Origin: Bolinopsis microptera
Lineage: Eukaryota > Ctenophora > Tentaculata > Lobata > Bolinopsidae
Length of the DNA: 64,000 nt
Direction of reading: 5' to 3'
NCBI RefSeq assembly: GCF_026151205.1
Contig: NC_087084.1
Span: forward strand, 8,738,894 to 8,802,893
The notes beneath the pieces are model-generated. The model was not told the origin of the DNA and made no database searches. It worked only from the letters and a program-made list of their open reading frames with translations. Position numbers and translations under genes: made by a program. Of the stretch, positions 23,501-35,600 are shown piece by piece. How positions within the stretch are numbered: the stretch's first letter is position 1; every line of letters begins with the position of its first letter.

Positions 23501-26500
23501 CGGGATAATCATTAAGCATTTCCAACCAAGCTGAATGTAGTACGGCTTGATAATATATAATGAAAGCGTTACGAGTTTTGCTGTAATTCGCCTTGACCTT
23601 CGTAGTTGCTGCTTTTGAGTTACCCAAAGAATAACAGGCTCCCGTAAATGACGCCCTGTCAAGCTTGCTCTCCTCTGAATGAATCATTTTCATGATACAC
23701 TGAAAAAGAAATAAAATCAAATCAAAACTACTCACTTTTTTTCAAGATAAAAAATTTACCGGTAGTGCGAGTGTGTCTACGCTACGATACATAACATTTA
23801 TGAGGAGATTTGGTGAAATACATGCATAATACTATCCGTTCCTATGCCTCTACTTTAAAAAGAGTAAAAACACCGAAGAGGACGGAGGAATTGTTGTCGG
23901 ATAATCGGATTCGTGGAATAGGTACATTTTTGTGTTTACCGTTAGCAACGTTATGAGTGTATGGAAGTTTCCATCTGCTTCCACGGTCTTGTGCAGATGT
24001 AAATCGGGCACACTAGAGAGGCTTATCTTAGCTCCTTGTAACCTCTCCCGTGTAAGATAGTCACCATAAAAATATGTCAGCTAAAATAATATGTGTTATC
24101 AGTTATGTTACCGTGTAGTGAATATGATTAAATTCTTTGCTTATATCATTCAGAGTTTCCAGGACATGTTTGCCACACATATCGTGAACTATAATTGTAA
24201 AGCTAGAGGATTAGATATCGAAATCTACGTGACTCGCTAAATAATTACATTTGACTTGTTCATATACTGCTCACACTCCATTAGAATCTTCACATTGGCA
24301 GCAGTACTTGTCTGATTCTCCGGTATAATCCCGAGAGGTACAGTCACGGTCGCTTGGTCCATCACTTCCCTTAGTGGATGATGCAGATGAGTATCTATCC
24401 ATTCTTTACAGTCTGATAGATCGTCATCTCTGTTTACTAATACTATCATGAAAAGATATTCTGAATCCAGAGAAAACTGATTTAAATCAGTAGTCGATGG
24501 GCAGAGATGACTTACTGAGGAAGATAATAACTGTAAGTTGGTAACAGGTCCGGTGGGGGATGGAGCGTGGGTCACAAAGTTTTAGTAAATTAAAGTAAGT
24601 CCAGATCTGGCTGGCTTCAAACAAGCTTTACTTTTTAAATATTTCATAATATTACAGTTAAAACTCTTGCTGTGTTCGCTCACCTTCCAATTTCTCGAGT
24701 GGAATTTCGGGCTTAGTCCATGAAAGGGTTGGTAGCGCTCTTACTTGTCTCAGTATTCCAGCAATGTGAAACACATCAATTGGCACTGATTTTCCCCATC
24801 TTTCATTTCCTATGTTTCGATTGAAGTTATCCCCTACAATATCCACAGCAGGTGACAAAGGGTTGTCCACATTAGCTAACAACTCAGCGTCACACTCATA
24901 TGCTATACTTACTCCTCCCGTCGCTGAGATATTAATAATTAGCTGTTTGAGTCACCCTAATTCACGTATAGTATTATTTTTATTATTAAGACGATAAGCA
25001 GTAATATTTGTTTAAAATTGAAACTGCGTATAATATGCTGATTTATTGGCAGTTACCATGATATTGAAGAAATCGTTATAGCCAAAATCATGGCAAAATT
25101 TTTGAAAACCTTGATCAGAATAGTATAACTAAAGGCTTAAAATATTTATCGCTGACCGTTATAAATTATCTGGTGACTCATTTTGCTCCTCCCAATAAAC
25201 AAATATGGCTCTTTTGCCAATTTTTCCAGAAATTTTATAATTTCTTCGGTATTATGTTTTGTTCCGCTAAATTCTACCGCTTTTAATATCAGAGACTTTG
25301 AATCCTTCGCTGCATCTTTAATAATTTCTCTACCAGTTTGACTACCGCATGTGATTCCCATTGTGCCAACGATGTCTAATGCACTGTTTGGCAGACCTGT
25401 AGAGAAAATGTTTACTAAAACCTTATAATATGTAACTTTAGGATCATTGATAGGTCAAGGATCAATACAATCAAATAAACATTGTATATTTTATATGGAC
25501 TATGATTTGTTGTTTGCTAAACTAACAAAAATTTAAATACAGTTACCAGCAGCGATCATCATAACTCCTAATTTATCTGCGTAGATGTTCAGTTGTTGGT
25601 TAGTGAGATTCATAATTACTGAAACAGCGATACCAATCCTGTGGTTGACACCGTCTTCAGTGTCGTCGGGTTTATCCATGAGGTTCCTCAAAAACGTGTA
25701 TATGATGTCACAGTTCTTCGTCTGCACGTCTTTGGTTATATCCAACGGAGATGTTGCTAGAATTCTCCGATGATTATACGTGGACCCGGGGAATATATCT
25801 CCTGTGAAGCGAGAGACTTAATAAATGGGGGCAAACGAACGAGTACCATATTTATTCATAATAGTAGTTAGTGCACGTAAAATGTGTAATTTTAACAGCT
25901 GACGACGGTCCTCCACTGTCCCTTTACTCCTCGGCCTGAATGAGTGGCTTCCCTTCTCCTAACTGTCTGGTCACTGGTGAACGGTGCAGGTGCTTTATAG
26001 GAAGTTCAACTGGAGTACAATATTCCGTTTCGATACGTTATTAAGTTTGAGTGTGTTTCTCTCCATCGATACACGTACTCAAGTTCGACACGTTAGCTAG
26101 ACCAGAACCGAGTGGTAAACAGGAGAATTAAAGCTATAACTCCTCTGCTATCTTAAATTTTAAATGCGACCGCAGTTTTTATCTCACCAGACTTTGCTCC
26201 TCTTAAAATTGACGGCTGTAGCTTAGAAACCATACTCTTCCTCTCCAATTTTAGCAATCTACTGATCGTTAGGAGCAAATCTTCTTGCTGAAGAGGCTGT
26301 GGCTGGGCCGACTGATCTTCTGTCATAGTGGAGGTGCTCTGAAATGGTTAAAAATTGTTTAATTTAATCGAATAGTCGCAGTAATTTTAAATATCGACCT
26401 AACGAAGTTGAATTATTTCACGCTTAGTTATGGACTGATGGAATCGGGAACTAGTTATTACTATCTACTTTATGTACATACTCGAAGGGTATGAGGTCTG

Positions 26501-28206
26501 ATATCGTAATTTCCTGTGTCCTCTCGTTTTCGCTTGAGTGGACTGCAACTAAGATCTCCCAATTTCTCGCGCATCTCTTCTACCTGTCAAGTTAGGTGTC
26601 TTACAAATTTATACCTAGAGGGGGATGATTTAAAAATTGATACGAAATGTTTTTTTTTTTCAGGAGTTTTCAAAATACATATCGTCTTTAGCTTACTAAT
26701 TTATAGTTTATCAGCCGGTTATATTATGGCGATGATAACCCTTTCAACCCACTCGTTCAAGTTCATATACAAATTTTACTGACCTTTGAGTATTGAGCAC
26801 GAAGTTGATTAATTGACCTAAAATCTTTTCTGCACAAAGTCATCATTTCGCCTGGGAAGTAACCTTTGAGGAGGTAAAGTATGTTCTCAAAAGTTGTTTT
26901 AGCAGTTTCTGATTTGTTCTTTGCGGAATCGCTGTACACCATAACATAGTTACTATCAAAATTCCCGCACAAAGTGCATTCCCTGTTCTTATCAGAAGAA
27001 TTGCGCTTCGATTTAGCTCTTCCCTTGCCTTTATTAACTGTTTCTGTAGGATGTTGGGCTGTGTTATCTCAAGCAAAATAGATTGAAAGATTGAACACTT
27101 CCAATTGGTTTGAAACTTTTCCTTATCAGCTGGAGGTCACCCTGTACAAGTCATATAACTTATACATTTTTATTCCAACGCATTTACAACTAGAGTAACA
27201 CCTGTAATTGTAGAATTCTCGTCAGCATTCAATAGATTTTGCGTGTCAGGTAATGCAGCGTTTTCAATGTTAGCGCCAGTTTGTACTGAGGTAACTGTAA
27301 GATCGTCCTGAAATGATGTTTCGTATATATTTGAGCCTACTGGGACGCTATCTATGTTACAAGAAAAATGTTGACAGTACAGCGCATTGCACACTGTCTC
27401 GACCTCTAAAAGTTAAATTCAATTCGCTGACCTTTGCGGGTGAATAAAGTAGCAGATGGAAATTAGTAGTGCTTGATTGGATGTATATCTAGATAAATGT
27501 ACAATGTACATTGTTCATGTACTATATTTATATATATACGATATGATTTACGGGTATTCTTAGTTTCCAATTTTTCCAAGCATACCATTTCAGATGTACC
27601 AGGCTCTTCTCCGTCAGAAACAACAGGTTGAGGAGATTTGACTCTTAAAACTGGGCTCCCAGATACTGTTACTTCAAAACCCTGGAATTTAGTGCACGTT
27701 TATTTGTTGGTTACAGTACTATCTCAAAAAATGGAGAAAATTTAATCTTGTGATTTTTCTGTACATGATATTGTAGGGATTATCTTCTTCAAGCACTCAA
27801 ATTATTTGTACTAAAAGAATTGTTACTTTAATGCACTATATATCGTAACCCTAATATATCGTTAACCGTAAAACTTACACCCTCTAAATTTTCGCCTGCA
27901 GGGACACTCTCGTATAAACTCTTCAAGTAGCGTCTTAAATATCTAACTTGGAGCTCTGCTATGATACAATAGTACGTCCCTGAAATATTTTAGATATTTA
28001 TGCGCCCGTTGTAACATTCGTATATAGCAATAGCATAGTCTTCCTTTTATTATCCATCTGTAGTCCACCGAATGTTATTTATCATTAGAGAATCTCTAAG
28101 TATACTTACCTCCTATTATAGCAAATAACAGTCCAACAAACAGGAATATCAATATTGCTACATGATGAGCCTCAAAATACTTTATTATAAAATCAGGCAA
28201 GGACAT
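20599..28206 (-). CDS. DUF6589-domain protein with N-terminal membrane segment, 17 exons
   Basis: Exons (5' to 3'): 28206-28110, 27979-27879, 27681-27586, 27403-27202, 27067-26784, 26338-26188, 25801-25547, 25396-25157, 24923-24684, 24514-24275, 24188-24112, 23699-23437, 23138-23045, 22634-22513, 22109-21882, 21568-21395, 20831-20599. All junctions have GT/AG ends and matching phase; the total is 1031 codons plus stop once one extra base in exon 15 is discounted. Order: a hydrophobic helix (residues about 14-35), a low-complexity linker, a CxxCG...LC knuckle (about 196-244), then the DUF6589 region. That region shows 'GLPNSALDIVGTMGI' (about 396), 'DIVGDNFN' (about 504), 'VTVPLGIIPENQT', a C2H2 finger (about 776-800), 'YGDGDRETRC' and 'YYMELLNNILSRMI'. 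The C-terminus is acidic. DUF6589 proteins are expanded in several invertebrates and may be transposase-related; their function is unknown. Family recognition is from memory. Confidence 0.75.
21882..22109 (-). other. Exon 15 of the DUF6589 gene, with an apparent 1-base frameshift
   Basis: The exon enters in one frame ('YGRLVVYLGLLLSNLEKAIS', then a conserved YGDGDR block) and leaves in another ('EEWAEYAQSM', 'SEADAYEYRH'). Both parts match the expected DUF6589 order. The frame changes near 21985-21992, where one extra base separates them. The exon is 228 bp; 227 bp would fit both flanking phases. A 49-bp intron (GTGATC to CGAAG) would also restore phase but would remove conserved residues. 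Confidence 0.6.
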
Positions 28207-28255
28207 GTCAAGATTTTACGAAACAACGGACAAATGAAATTTTACTACATGTACC

Positions 28256-29219
28256 TTATCTGTGATTATTTATGAGGGTATTCATTATGGCATATCGTAT
28301 TTCGTCTGGTGTTGACAACATCAGTACGTCAGTTAGCATTAAATCGAGTGGAATGGAGAAACCTGTCACGTCGTACAACACATGTGTTGGGGGTTGTTCA
28401 AAACATATAAGTGATACAAAATTTTTATTTAGCAGTCGCTTTAAAAATAAATGTGTAAATCGTCTTCAGCGTCTTCTGATGTTTGTGATGCAGATTGCAG
28501 GCCATTCCAACGACTTGGAGGAGACAGATTTATGTAGCATGTATGAATTATAACGTCTGAGATATGAGTATTGATCAGATAAGAATTTTGTTAATTAATT
28601 TTATGCATTAAATAGTGATCTTTATATTGAATTAAAATTGCAGTCGTCCCTGTAATTTTAATCTTCGATTGCAATTCAAAGGATTATTAACTTTACTTTT
28701 TTCAGTTGAAATTTTAGGGGACTGCTGATGCCTGACATTGTCCTCATTCCTGCATGCGTAACTTCGGGGAACTGTGCAGAAAAAAGTAGTACAGTGGAGG
28801 TTTTATCAGCAAGTGGAGTTGGAACAACGTCTCCGGAATCATGGAGGGTGGCAATGAAAATAATTTTCTTACAGTCACTTATACCTGCTGACCAAGGATT
28901 TTCGCTAAATATGCAAAATATTGCATCAGGATTTGATCGAGGAACGATGGCATTCTGCTTAACATGCAGCTTTGTTTAACTGTTTAACTACGTAATAATG
29001 GGGGAGATATTAGATGAGGATGTGATATATTATGGTAATATCGTCTATTATATGTAAATTATTAATACTACTGAAAAGAAATATCCAGCTTATCAGGATT
29101 TAACCTAACTCTAGTGAAATGAGCATTAAGATATTCAAATTTGTATAATGTTTGAGTATTTCCTTGACTAACTATAACTTCAGTCAGATTTGCAGTCAGC
29201 AATGTAGGCTTGGAGTACA
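28256..29219 (-). CDS. Unrecognised minus-strand coding segment upstream of the DUF6589 gene
   Basis: Three stretches look coding. 29219-29072 contains 'LLTANLTEVIVSQGN' and 'FTRVRLNPDKLDI'. 28954-28697 contains 'SNPDAIFCIFSENPW' and 'ATLHDSGDVVPTPLADK'. 28438-28256 contains 'CFEQPPTHVLYDVTGF' and ends in TAA. The second and third join in phase 0 (AAA|GTAAAG to TTTTAAAG). The first ends in phase 2 and does not fit the second, so an exon is missing, a donor is misjudged, or the copy is damaged. No 5' end was found. The stop lies 49 bases before the ATG of the next gene. No family is recognised; the composition suggests a beta-rich domain. Confidence 0.45.
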
Positions 29220-29350
29220 CTGTTGTATTAATATAAGAGTTTTAAAATATTTAACCTCAATCAACAATCAATACTATGTCCTAAATTTTATTTGCTTGTA
29301 AAATTGAATACGGTATTTCAATTATATAATACAAATTTCCTGCGTAATAT

Positions 29351-29492
29351 TACTGGGCGGCACTCAGCTTGGCATTCCGCCGAATCTCTATGTTTATGAA
29401 TACATTATAGCCATAATAGCCTGGGGTCCCCCGTCCCCATAATCACATTATGAGATAAGGCGGAATGACAGGCTAGGCGCCCCCCAGTAGTA
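29351..29492. mobile_element. MITE with imperfect TIRs (TACTGGG...GGCATTCCGCC)
   Basis: The left end TACTGGGCGGCACTCAGC...GGCATTCCGCC and the right end GGCGGAATGACAGGC...CCCAGTAGTA are imperfect inverted repeats enclosing about 70 bases. A related piece with 'cagcggaatgatgcacaggc' occurs near 52190-52225. Non-coding. Confidence 0.6.
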
Positions 29493-29705
29493 AGGGACCT
29501 CAGGCTGTAATGTAATGTTGATGAATCATGAATAATACATTCGGCGGAATGACAGTCAGTTTTGCAGCTGCCTGCCAGCAATACGGGAGCAGTGCGCGGC
29601 TCTCAGCTCCACACGTGCTAGATTACCGTATTGGTTACCAAAGTGCACATTGTCATCAATTTCATTTGGCGCGGCTCACAATGCGCGTGATGAAAGTAAT
29701 TATCT

Positions 29706-29759
29706 CAATCCGTCGACGATCGTTGCTCTGCTTCGCAGAGCAACGATCTCGACGGATTG
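29706..29759. repeat. 25-bp hairpin with CTTCG apex
   Basis: CAATCCGTCGA plus GATCGTTGCTCTGC is followed by TTC and then its complement. One bulged C interrupts the left arm. It lies inside a GC-richer patch (29540-29860) that is probably another mobile element, whose plus frame is open by chance. Confidence 0.8.
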
Positions 29760-30279
29760 ACGTCGTCAATCAATGCAACGCGATGTCGTCAATTGCTAAG
29801 GGACAAAGTGTTTTAAATTTAATATTGAAAGTTTGTGATGCGATGCACTACTAGGCCACGCCGCGCATTAAAAATGCTTAATAATGTTTAGCTTCTTCGT
29901 GAGATTTTACCTTTGATAAATAGCTAATCTCTTAATGTGTTGGATATCAATTGAATTATGGATGAGGATTAGAAAGCAATTGTCTTTGCCTCACAATTGA
30001 AGGCTGTCACATATCAGTTGTTGTATGTCATGACAACTAGATGCAAGATACTCATTGGAAACTGGATCCTAGTGGTATTGCTAAATAATCCGAACTGTTC
30101 GGTTATATTTCAAATGCAGCTGAATTCAATCAAGTATTCGCCATATCATTTTCACATAATGCTTTTGATCAATAACTTCCCAGTTCCTAGCCAAATGATC
30201 AGGAAATTCATTGGTTTCCTACTCATTCTTTTATGCTAGCTTCTAAGCTTGGGCAATTAGGGAGCTATTGATTCTTAAG

Positions 30280-30480
30280 ATTGTGACTCGGTTTGCTGGG
30301 CAAATCGATTCAAAGTAAATGAATCGTGAATGCACTATGAGCAGAAGGTTCGGGTTTCAATTCCAGTGTCACCTAATGTAGGGAATTAGCTAATGATTCA
30401 TCTGGATCTATGCGAAATCTACTTGGTTGATAGAGTTAAACGAGGAGGGGTCTTGCCAAAAGACAATATCTTATGGTACC
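30280..30480 (+). repeat. Possible decayed SINE
   Basis: 'GGTTCGGGTTTCAATTCC' at about 30347 resembles a tRNA-derived B box, followed by a unique-looking body. No convincing A box is present. This is a weak call. Confidence 0.2.
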
Positions 30481-30960
30481 CCTTCAGTGCATATACATTG
30501 TAGTTGTAATACTTTCAACACTACTATATAACAAATAATTTGAGCATGAATACGAAGTTGTTACTTTGAAACGTCGTTTATCTTAACACTAACAGTGCAG
30601 TATCATTTGTCATAAAAAATCAGAATAATCAGAAATTATTTGGAACTGACAAAAACTGTCTATACATTTTAGTGTACTGTAAAATAGTACCATGCTATAT
30701 ATAGCATAGTTTCTGCATTTTTACAGAATGCAACATTAATTATTAACATTACAGTTGTTGGTTACAATTTTACAATTTAAGATTCTCTTGTTCTCCCCAC
30801 ATATCATTGAGCATTTAATTATTTTTGATATTTTTGTTTCCAAGAAAAATTTGTTTCTCTATAAATCTTCTATTTCACTAGTAGAATAGGCTGAGAATTG
30901 AAACAACTTACATTCGAGTCCACCTAAATTTTTTAGATTAACCACAGTTCCTTTATAAGC

Positions 30961-32642
30961 ATGAACAAAGACGAATCTGACAACGAATATAAAAGCAACA
31001 ATGATGAATTGTCAAAGAGTAGCGCATTGGCTGAAGCTAACAGTTCCTTAGATGAAATCTTCCGACGCAAATGCCAAGCTTTTTTGGCTTTGGTTACTGT
31101 TGTCTTCTTTTTAGCTTGGGCAGAGGTAAAAATATAATTGCATTTTTGTTCGATTCTTGAATTTAAAATCCTATTTCAATTCAAGTTCATGTATATGCTT
31201 CTATATGCTTCAGAAATATCAGAGTTATTATAGAAGTTATTTAGCCAATGGAATTACTTTCTAGTTGATATCACATGTTATAACCTCTCCACTCTCCAGG
31301 TGTTGTCAGTTCCAAGGAAACTCCTCCATTTACATCAGATAATAACGAATCAGAAGAAACCAAGAAAAGGTATATCAAAGCCCTTGATTGTAAATGGTCC
31401 TAGAGTAGATACCAACTTCCACGATTTATAGAAGACAGAAGTGAATAATGATGAAGTTTATCCAATGAAGTAGATATTTGTTGATAAAGGGTATTTAAAC
31501 AATTGTCTCACAGGTTCTGTTCTGCTGTTATTGGGATGGTTTTTGCCATTACCGAGATTTCTTTACTGGCTTGGTTATCTAGTTCCGTTCCTCATTCTGT
31601 CCCCTGATGATGAGGATGAAGAAATCAGGGATTATCTCGCCAAAAGAAAGCGACTAAAGAAAGGTGAGATCATCTTTTAAAACACCTTTAACATTTCTTA
31701 TATTAAATCTAGGGACATTTTCTTATCGTTTTGTATGTAACGTATAATGTTATCAGCTTCCTCCCAAAGTGTCTTCACCGTGTAATCGTCATGAATAATT
31801 GAATCTGGGTGAGCTTAACTCCTTATTAGATTATCTTTATCTCATTATATCACTCTCCTCCACTTAACGTTCCTATTTCTATTCCACCTCAACATTTATT
31901 TCCAGATGTACATATGTATTATGCCATTTTCAGAGTTGAGGTTGTTCTCCATTCCAGCTGCTAGACAGCAATACTTGAAGCACTTTGGACAGTTCTACGT
32001 CTACGATCTTATCCCTTTTAGCGCTAAGTTTTGTCTCATTGACACTAACCTTACAGTGAGTTACTCTGTAAAATCGTTTTGTTTTCAAACACAAAAGTTT
32101 TAACCTGCTGTCACCATTATCTTTCATATCATTTAGTACAGTAACTATTGTGGTAGCCACAGTAGTTACTGTAAATGGGGTTTTTGCAATTTCATTACAA
32201 TTTAAAAGTAGCAAATATAAACTTATTTAATTGCATCACTTACCAATCCTTATCAGGTAAAAGATACAGCCACTATATTCAAAGACTTAGGTAAGTAATT
32301 TTAATCACAATAACATGTGCTTTATTTGACTTTCAAACTTCTTGCAAGTTACTAAACAATGTGGCTTCTGTCTTGCTGCCCAATATTAATCCATCATCAA
32401 CATCAAACATCGTGCATCTCACATTTAATGGCTTCATTTTCTTTGCCAAATTGTTCTATCATCACTAATCATTAAACACAGACCCACAATATCCCCGTTA
32501 CATTACTCCCCGTTACCATGGTTACACTACAGGTATTGAAGAGGCTCCCTTGTTTGACAGCACCACCAGAACAATTGTCGGAGTTTGCAAGTCAAAGTCT
32601 TTTGTCAAGGCACTTCTTAGATGTACTGGCAGCTTTGTTGCA
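30961..32642 (+). CDS. AMPK gamma-like gene, exons 1-6 (N-terminal extension and CBS1)
   Basis: Exon 1 encodes an acidic, asparagine/serine-rich head and the first hydrophobic helix. Exon 2 is basic. Exon 3 holds the second, longer hydrophobic stretch, possibly a hairpin because of internal prolines. Exons 4-6 encode CBS1. The exon 4 acceptor is the inner CATTTTCAG; the earlier TTTCCAG would bring an in-frame stop after 18 further codons. Exon 6 ends in phase 0 at GCA|GTAAGT, matching the phase-0 exon at 47653. Confidence 0.75.
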
Positions 32643-35600
32643 GTAAGTAATCTATTAGAGATGAATAATGTTGGTATTAGTACGTGAGATAATATACATG
32701 TAACCACTGGCCACCACAGAGAATGTGGCTCACTCTCTCTGAATCAGTATGTAAGTATAGTTAGTAGATAGTTTGTCGCACCAAAAGCTGCCCCAAAAAC
32801 TGCTCAATGTTCATTTTTAAAGCCTGAAATTCGCGAGAATAAGGCATGTTGGTCTTTTCCCGCTTTAATCTTCGTTTTTTACTCGTATTAGGAATTCATG
32901 AGAACGTCTATCTAGATTCACTCAGAACATATTCTATAGAACAGATTCTAGTTGGCGGGAAATCCATTGAAAAGTACTGTAAATGAATCTCACATATTTC
33001 TTCAAGGCCGGATAATTTACCCCCCTTAACCTAATCATCAGCTAATTTCAGTGTTCATTATCTATTTGTGTCGGTATCGCATTACACATCATGACATTAT
33101 CACTTTAGCGATTTTAGTCACTGTGGATAGCCCCGAATTGAGGGGGAGGGAGAGGGAGGGGTCTGGCGAAATAATATTTCCGGGCTGGTTGTTTTCAACA
33201 GATTGGATATCCTGTTATTTACTACATCAAAGAACTTTATGCTAGTAAAAGACTTTCATCATTCATTTTTTCCCACTAATCGCTCATTCTAAATTGTCAT
33301 GATTTTTAAAAGTTCATTAGCTTTATCGAAACATGAGATCATAGAAAAAGAAACTGATAACTCCCTCTGGGCTCTGAGATCATAACTTTTGGAAGTTAAC
33401 CAACAAAAGAAAAGAAACAATTTCCTTTACATGAGAATAATTAGATTTGACACTAGATACTTCAAACTTGAACTGTGATATTTCAGTGGAATTTGCACCA
33501 GTCAACAACCTATTCCTCGTGTTGTTATTTCAATAAACTTCTTGTGACAGCCCGAGTCTAGATATGGATATTACGTCATCATAACCTTTCCTGAAGATAA
33601 GCAGAGTGCATTTTTTGTTATCTTTCAAACATTAAGTCATGTGCATTCATACCGGTATATCCTGTTCAAAAAGATAAAAAGGGGGGAAGAAATCTCGTGA
33701 CATATTGATAACAAAAAATGCTCTATTTCAGTACATACCTCACGTTAAAAATACTTTATTAAAATCCACAAATCACGTTTTTGAAACAATTAAGTTCGAA
33801 TTTTATCAAATACCTCAGGATCATTAATTGCGAAAACTCACACAAGAGATACTGATGCAGGAATTTGAACAATGCCCACGTTTTAAACTGATAATTAATG
33901 TCATTCCTGTCTCTGTATTATAATAACCAAGATAATACAGTAAATATTGGACCTATTCCAACATTCAAATATTAAATGGTCATGGTAGCAGTGTTTGTTG
34001 GTTGGAGCCGACTTGTAGACGCCTCAAGATAAGGGCGCGGTCCTTGATAACATGTAACTCATTCTTTTGGCACGTTTTTACTGGACTTCTGCTGACGTCA
34101 ATTGGATGGTACTCCAATGTCCTCTATATTTATATGTGACCTTATTAAGCGTAAATAAGCGTGACGACAAAATGGCGGTTTACCGGATCGTTTATTCTGG
34201 CTTCAGTCCAGATATTATATAATTATAGACTTGGCCGCTGTCTCAATATGATGAAATCGTAAAACTGTTGCGTCAGATCCCTAAATCATTTAGATGCTGT
34301 GACCGTGTCACGTGACCGTGTCAAATCCCTAAAATTGTCTTGCATTTCCAGGTTTATGAACGGTCTTTAGATGATTATAGTAATCCAATAAAGATATTTG
34401 CAGTGAAACACCCAAATCTAAGGCAAGAAAATTTAGGGAGAAATTTATATCCGAACCAATTCTGGAATAATCTCCAGAAAACGTTAAATTCGTATGAATA
34501 GAAAAACAAAACAGGTTTAGTTTGGATATCAGAGTTTCACAATAAAATAAGTTGTTACAGATAACTAAACACCTACGAGAACAATCTATCAGGAATCTGA
34601 ATCAAGAATAAAAATATAAGTTTGTATTCTTTAAACATGGTAGATATAGTTATATCGCGTCGGATGTAACAGTACCACCGCCGCCGCTACTCAATCTCTC
34701 TCTCTCGGTTACGGTCAACGGACGCTGGCCTCCTGCGGTAAGCGGGAAGCCTTCTCGCCGTGCCCACAGAGTGCAACTCCTGCTAGCTACACGCCAGGCC
34801 TCCGCTCTTATTATACTCATAGCAGACAAAGAATACGTGGCTGCATCATGTACTGTCATGCCTTGAATAGCTCAGACGGGAAGTTGAACTACCACTTCGC
34901 ACATGTCCTTGTTTGACTAACACATAATATGACAAATATGCAGCCGTAATTGCCAGGTGGCAGGTGGGCGCTACTTGCTAGTGATAATGTTCTAGAATAG
35001 TCTGGGAGAGTTAGAGTTTTGCTCGATTCTGTGATATATTGGGTTTTGGGATAGTTCTCAGATCCTGTCAGATACGTTTTTGGAGACAAGTTACCGGATT
35101 ATCTTAATATATCTTACTTTACATACTTTTAAAGAGATTTATTTACAAGATCGTATCCTATTTTTACTTTTGACTTTTGAGATTCTTCTGCCAACTTATC
35201 ATTAGCTTCTAAGATCATCAGTGTAAATGACTTTATAATATGGTATGCTGATATAATAGGCTTACACCAATTAAATTCCTTTTGACAATAGCAGGTTTAA
35301 ATTAATACATTCTCCTTACAAAAGAGTAAAGCAGACACTAGACAGTATACTGTAAATGTAATTACAGATGATAATGCCAAATGCTATTTTAAATCTTTCA
35401 TCGGAACTGAGAGAAACTTAAAACTTAAAAGGTATAATAAGATCTAAGAGTCCTATAAGAGCACACTAAAAGTAATTCACTAAACGATAATTTAGTTTTA
35501 ATTGATTTAATTACATAATCGGGTATAGTGCTGGTATGATGATTGGTAGGTAGCTATGTCTTAGCAGCTGAGCAATATTGTACGCGGTGAGAGAGGTATG

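Noticed and set aside
29528-29854. A 108-codon plus frame
   Set aside because: It runs through a hairpin and MITE-like sequence, with no motif or splice context.
31906-31933. Earlier acceptor TTTCCAG for exon 4 of the AMPK gamma-like gene
   Set aside because: It brings an in-frame stop after 18 further codons. The inner acceptor at 31932-31933 keeps the CBS1 frame.
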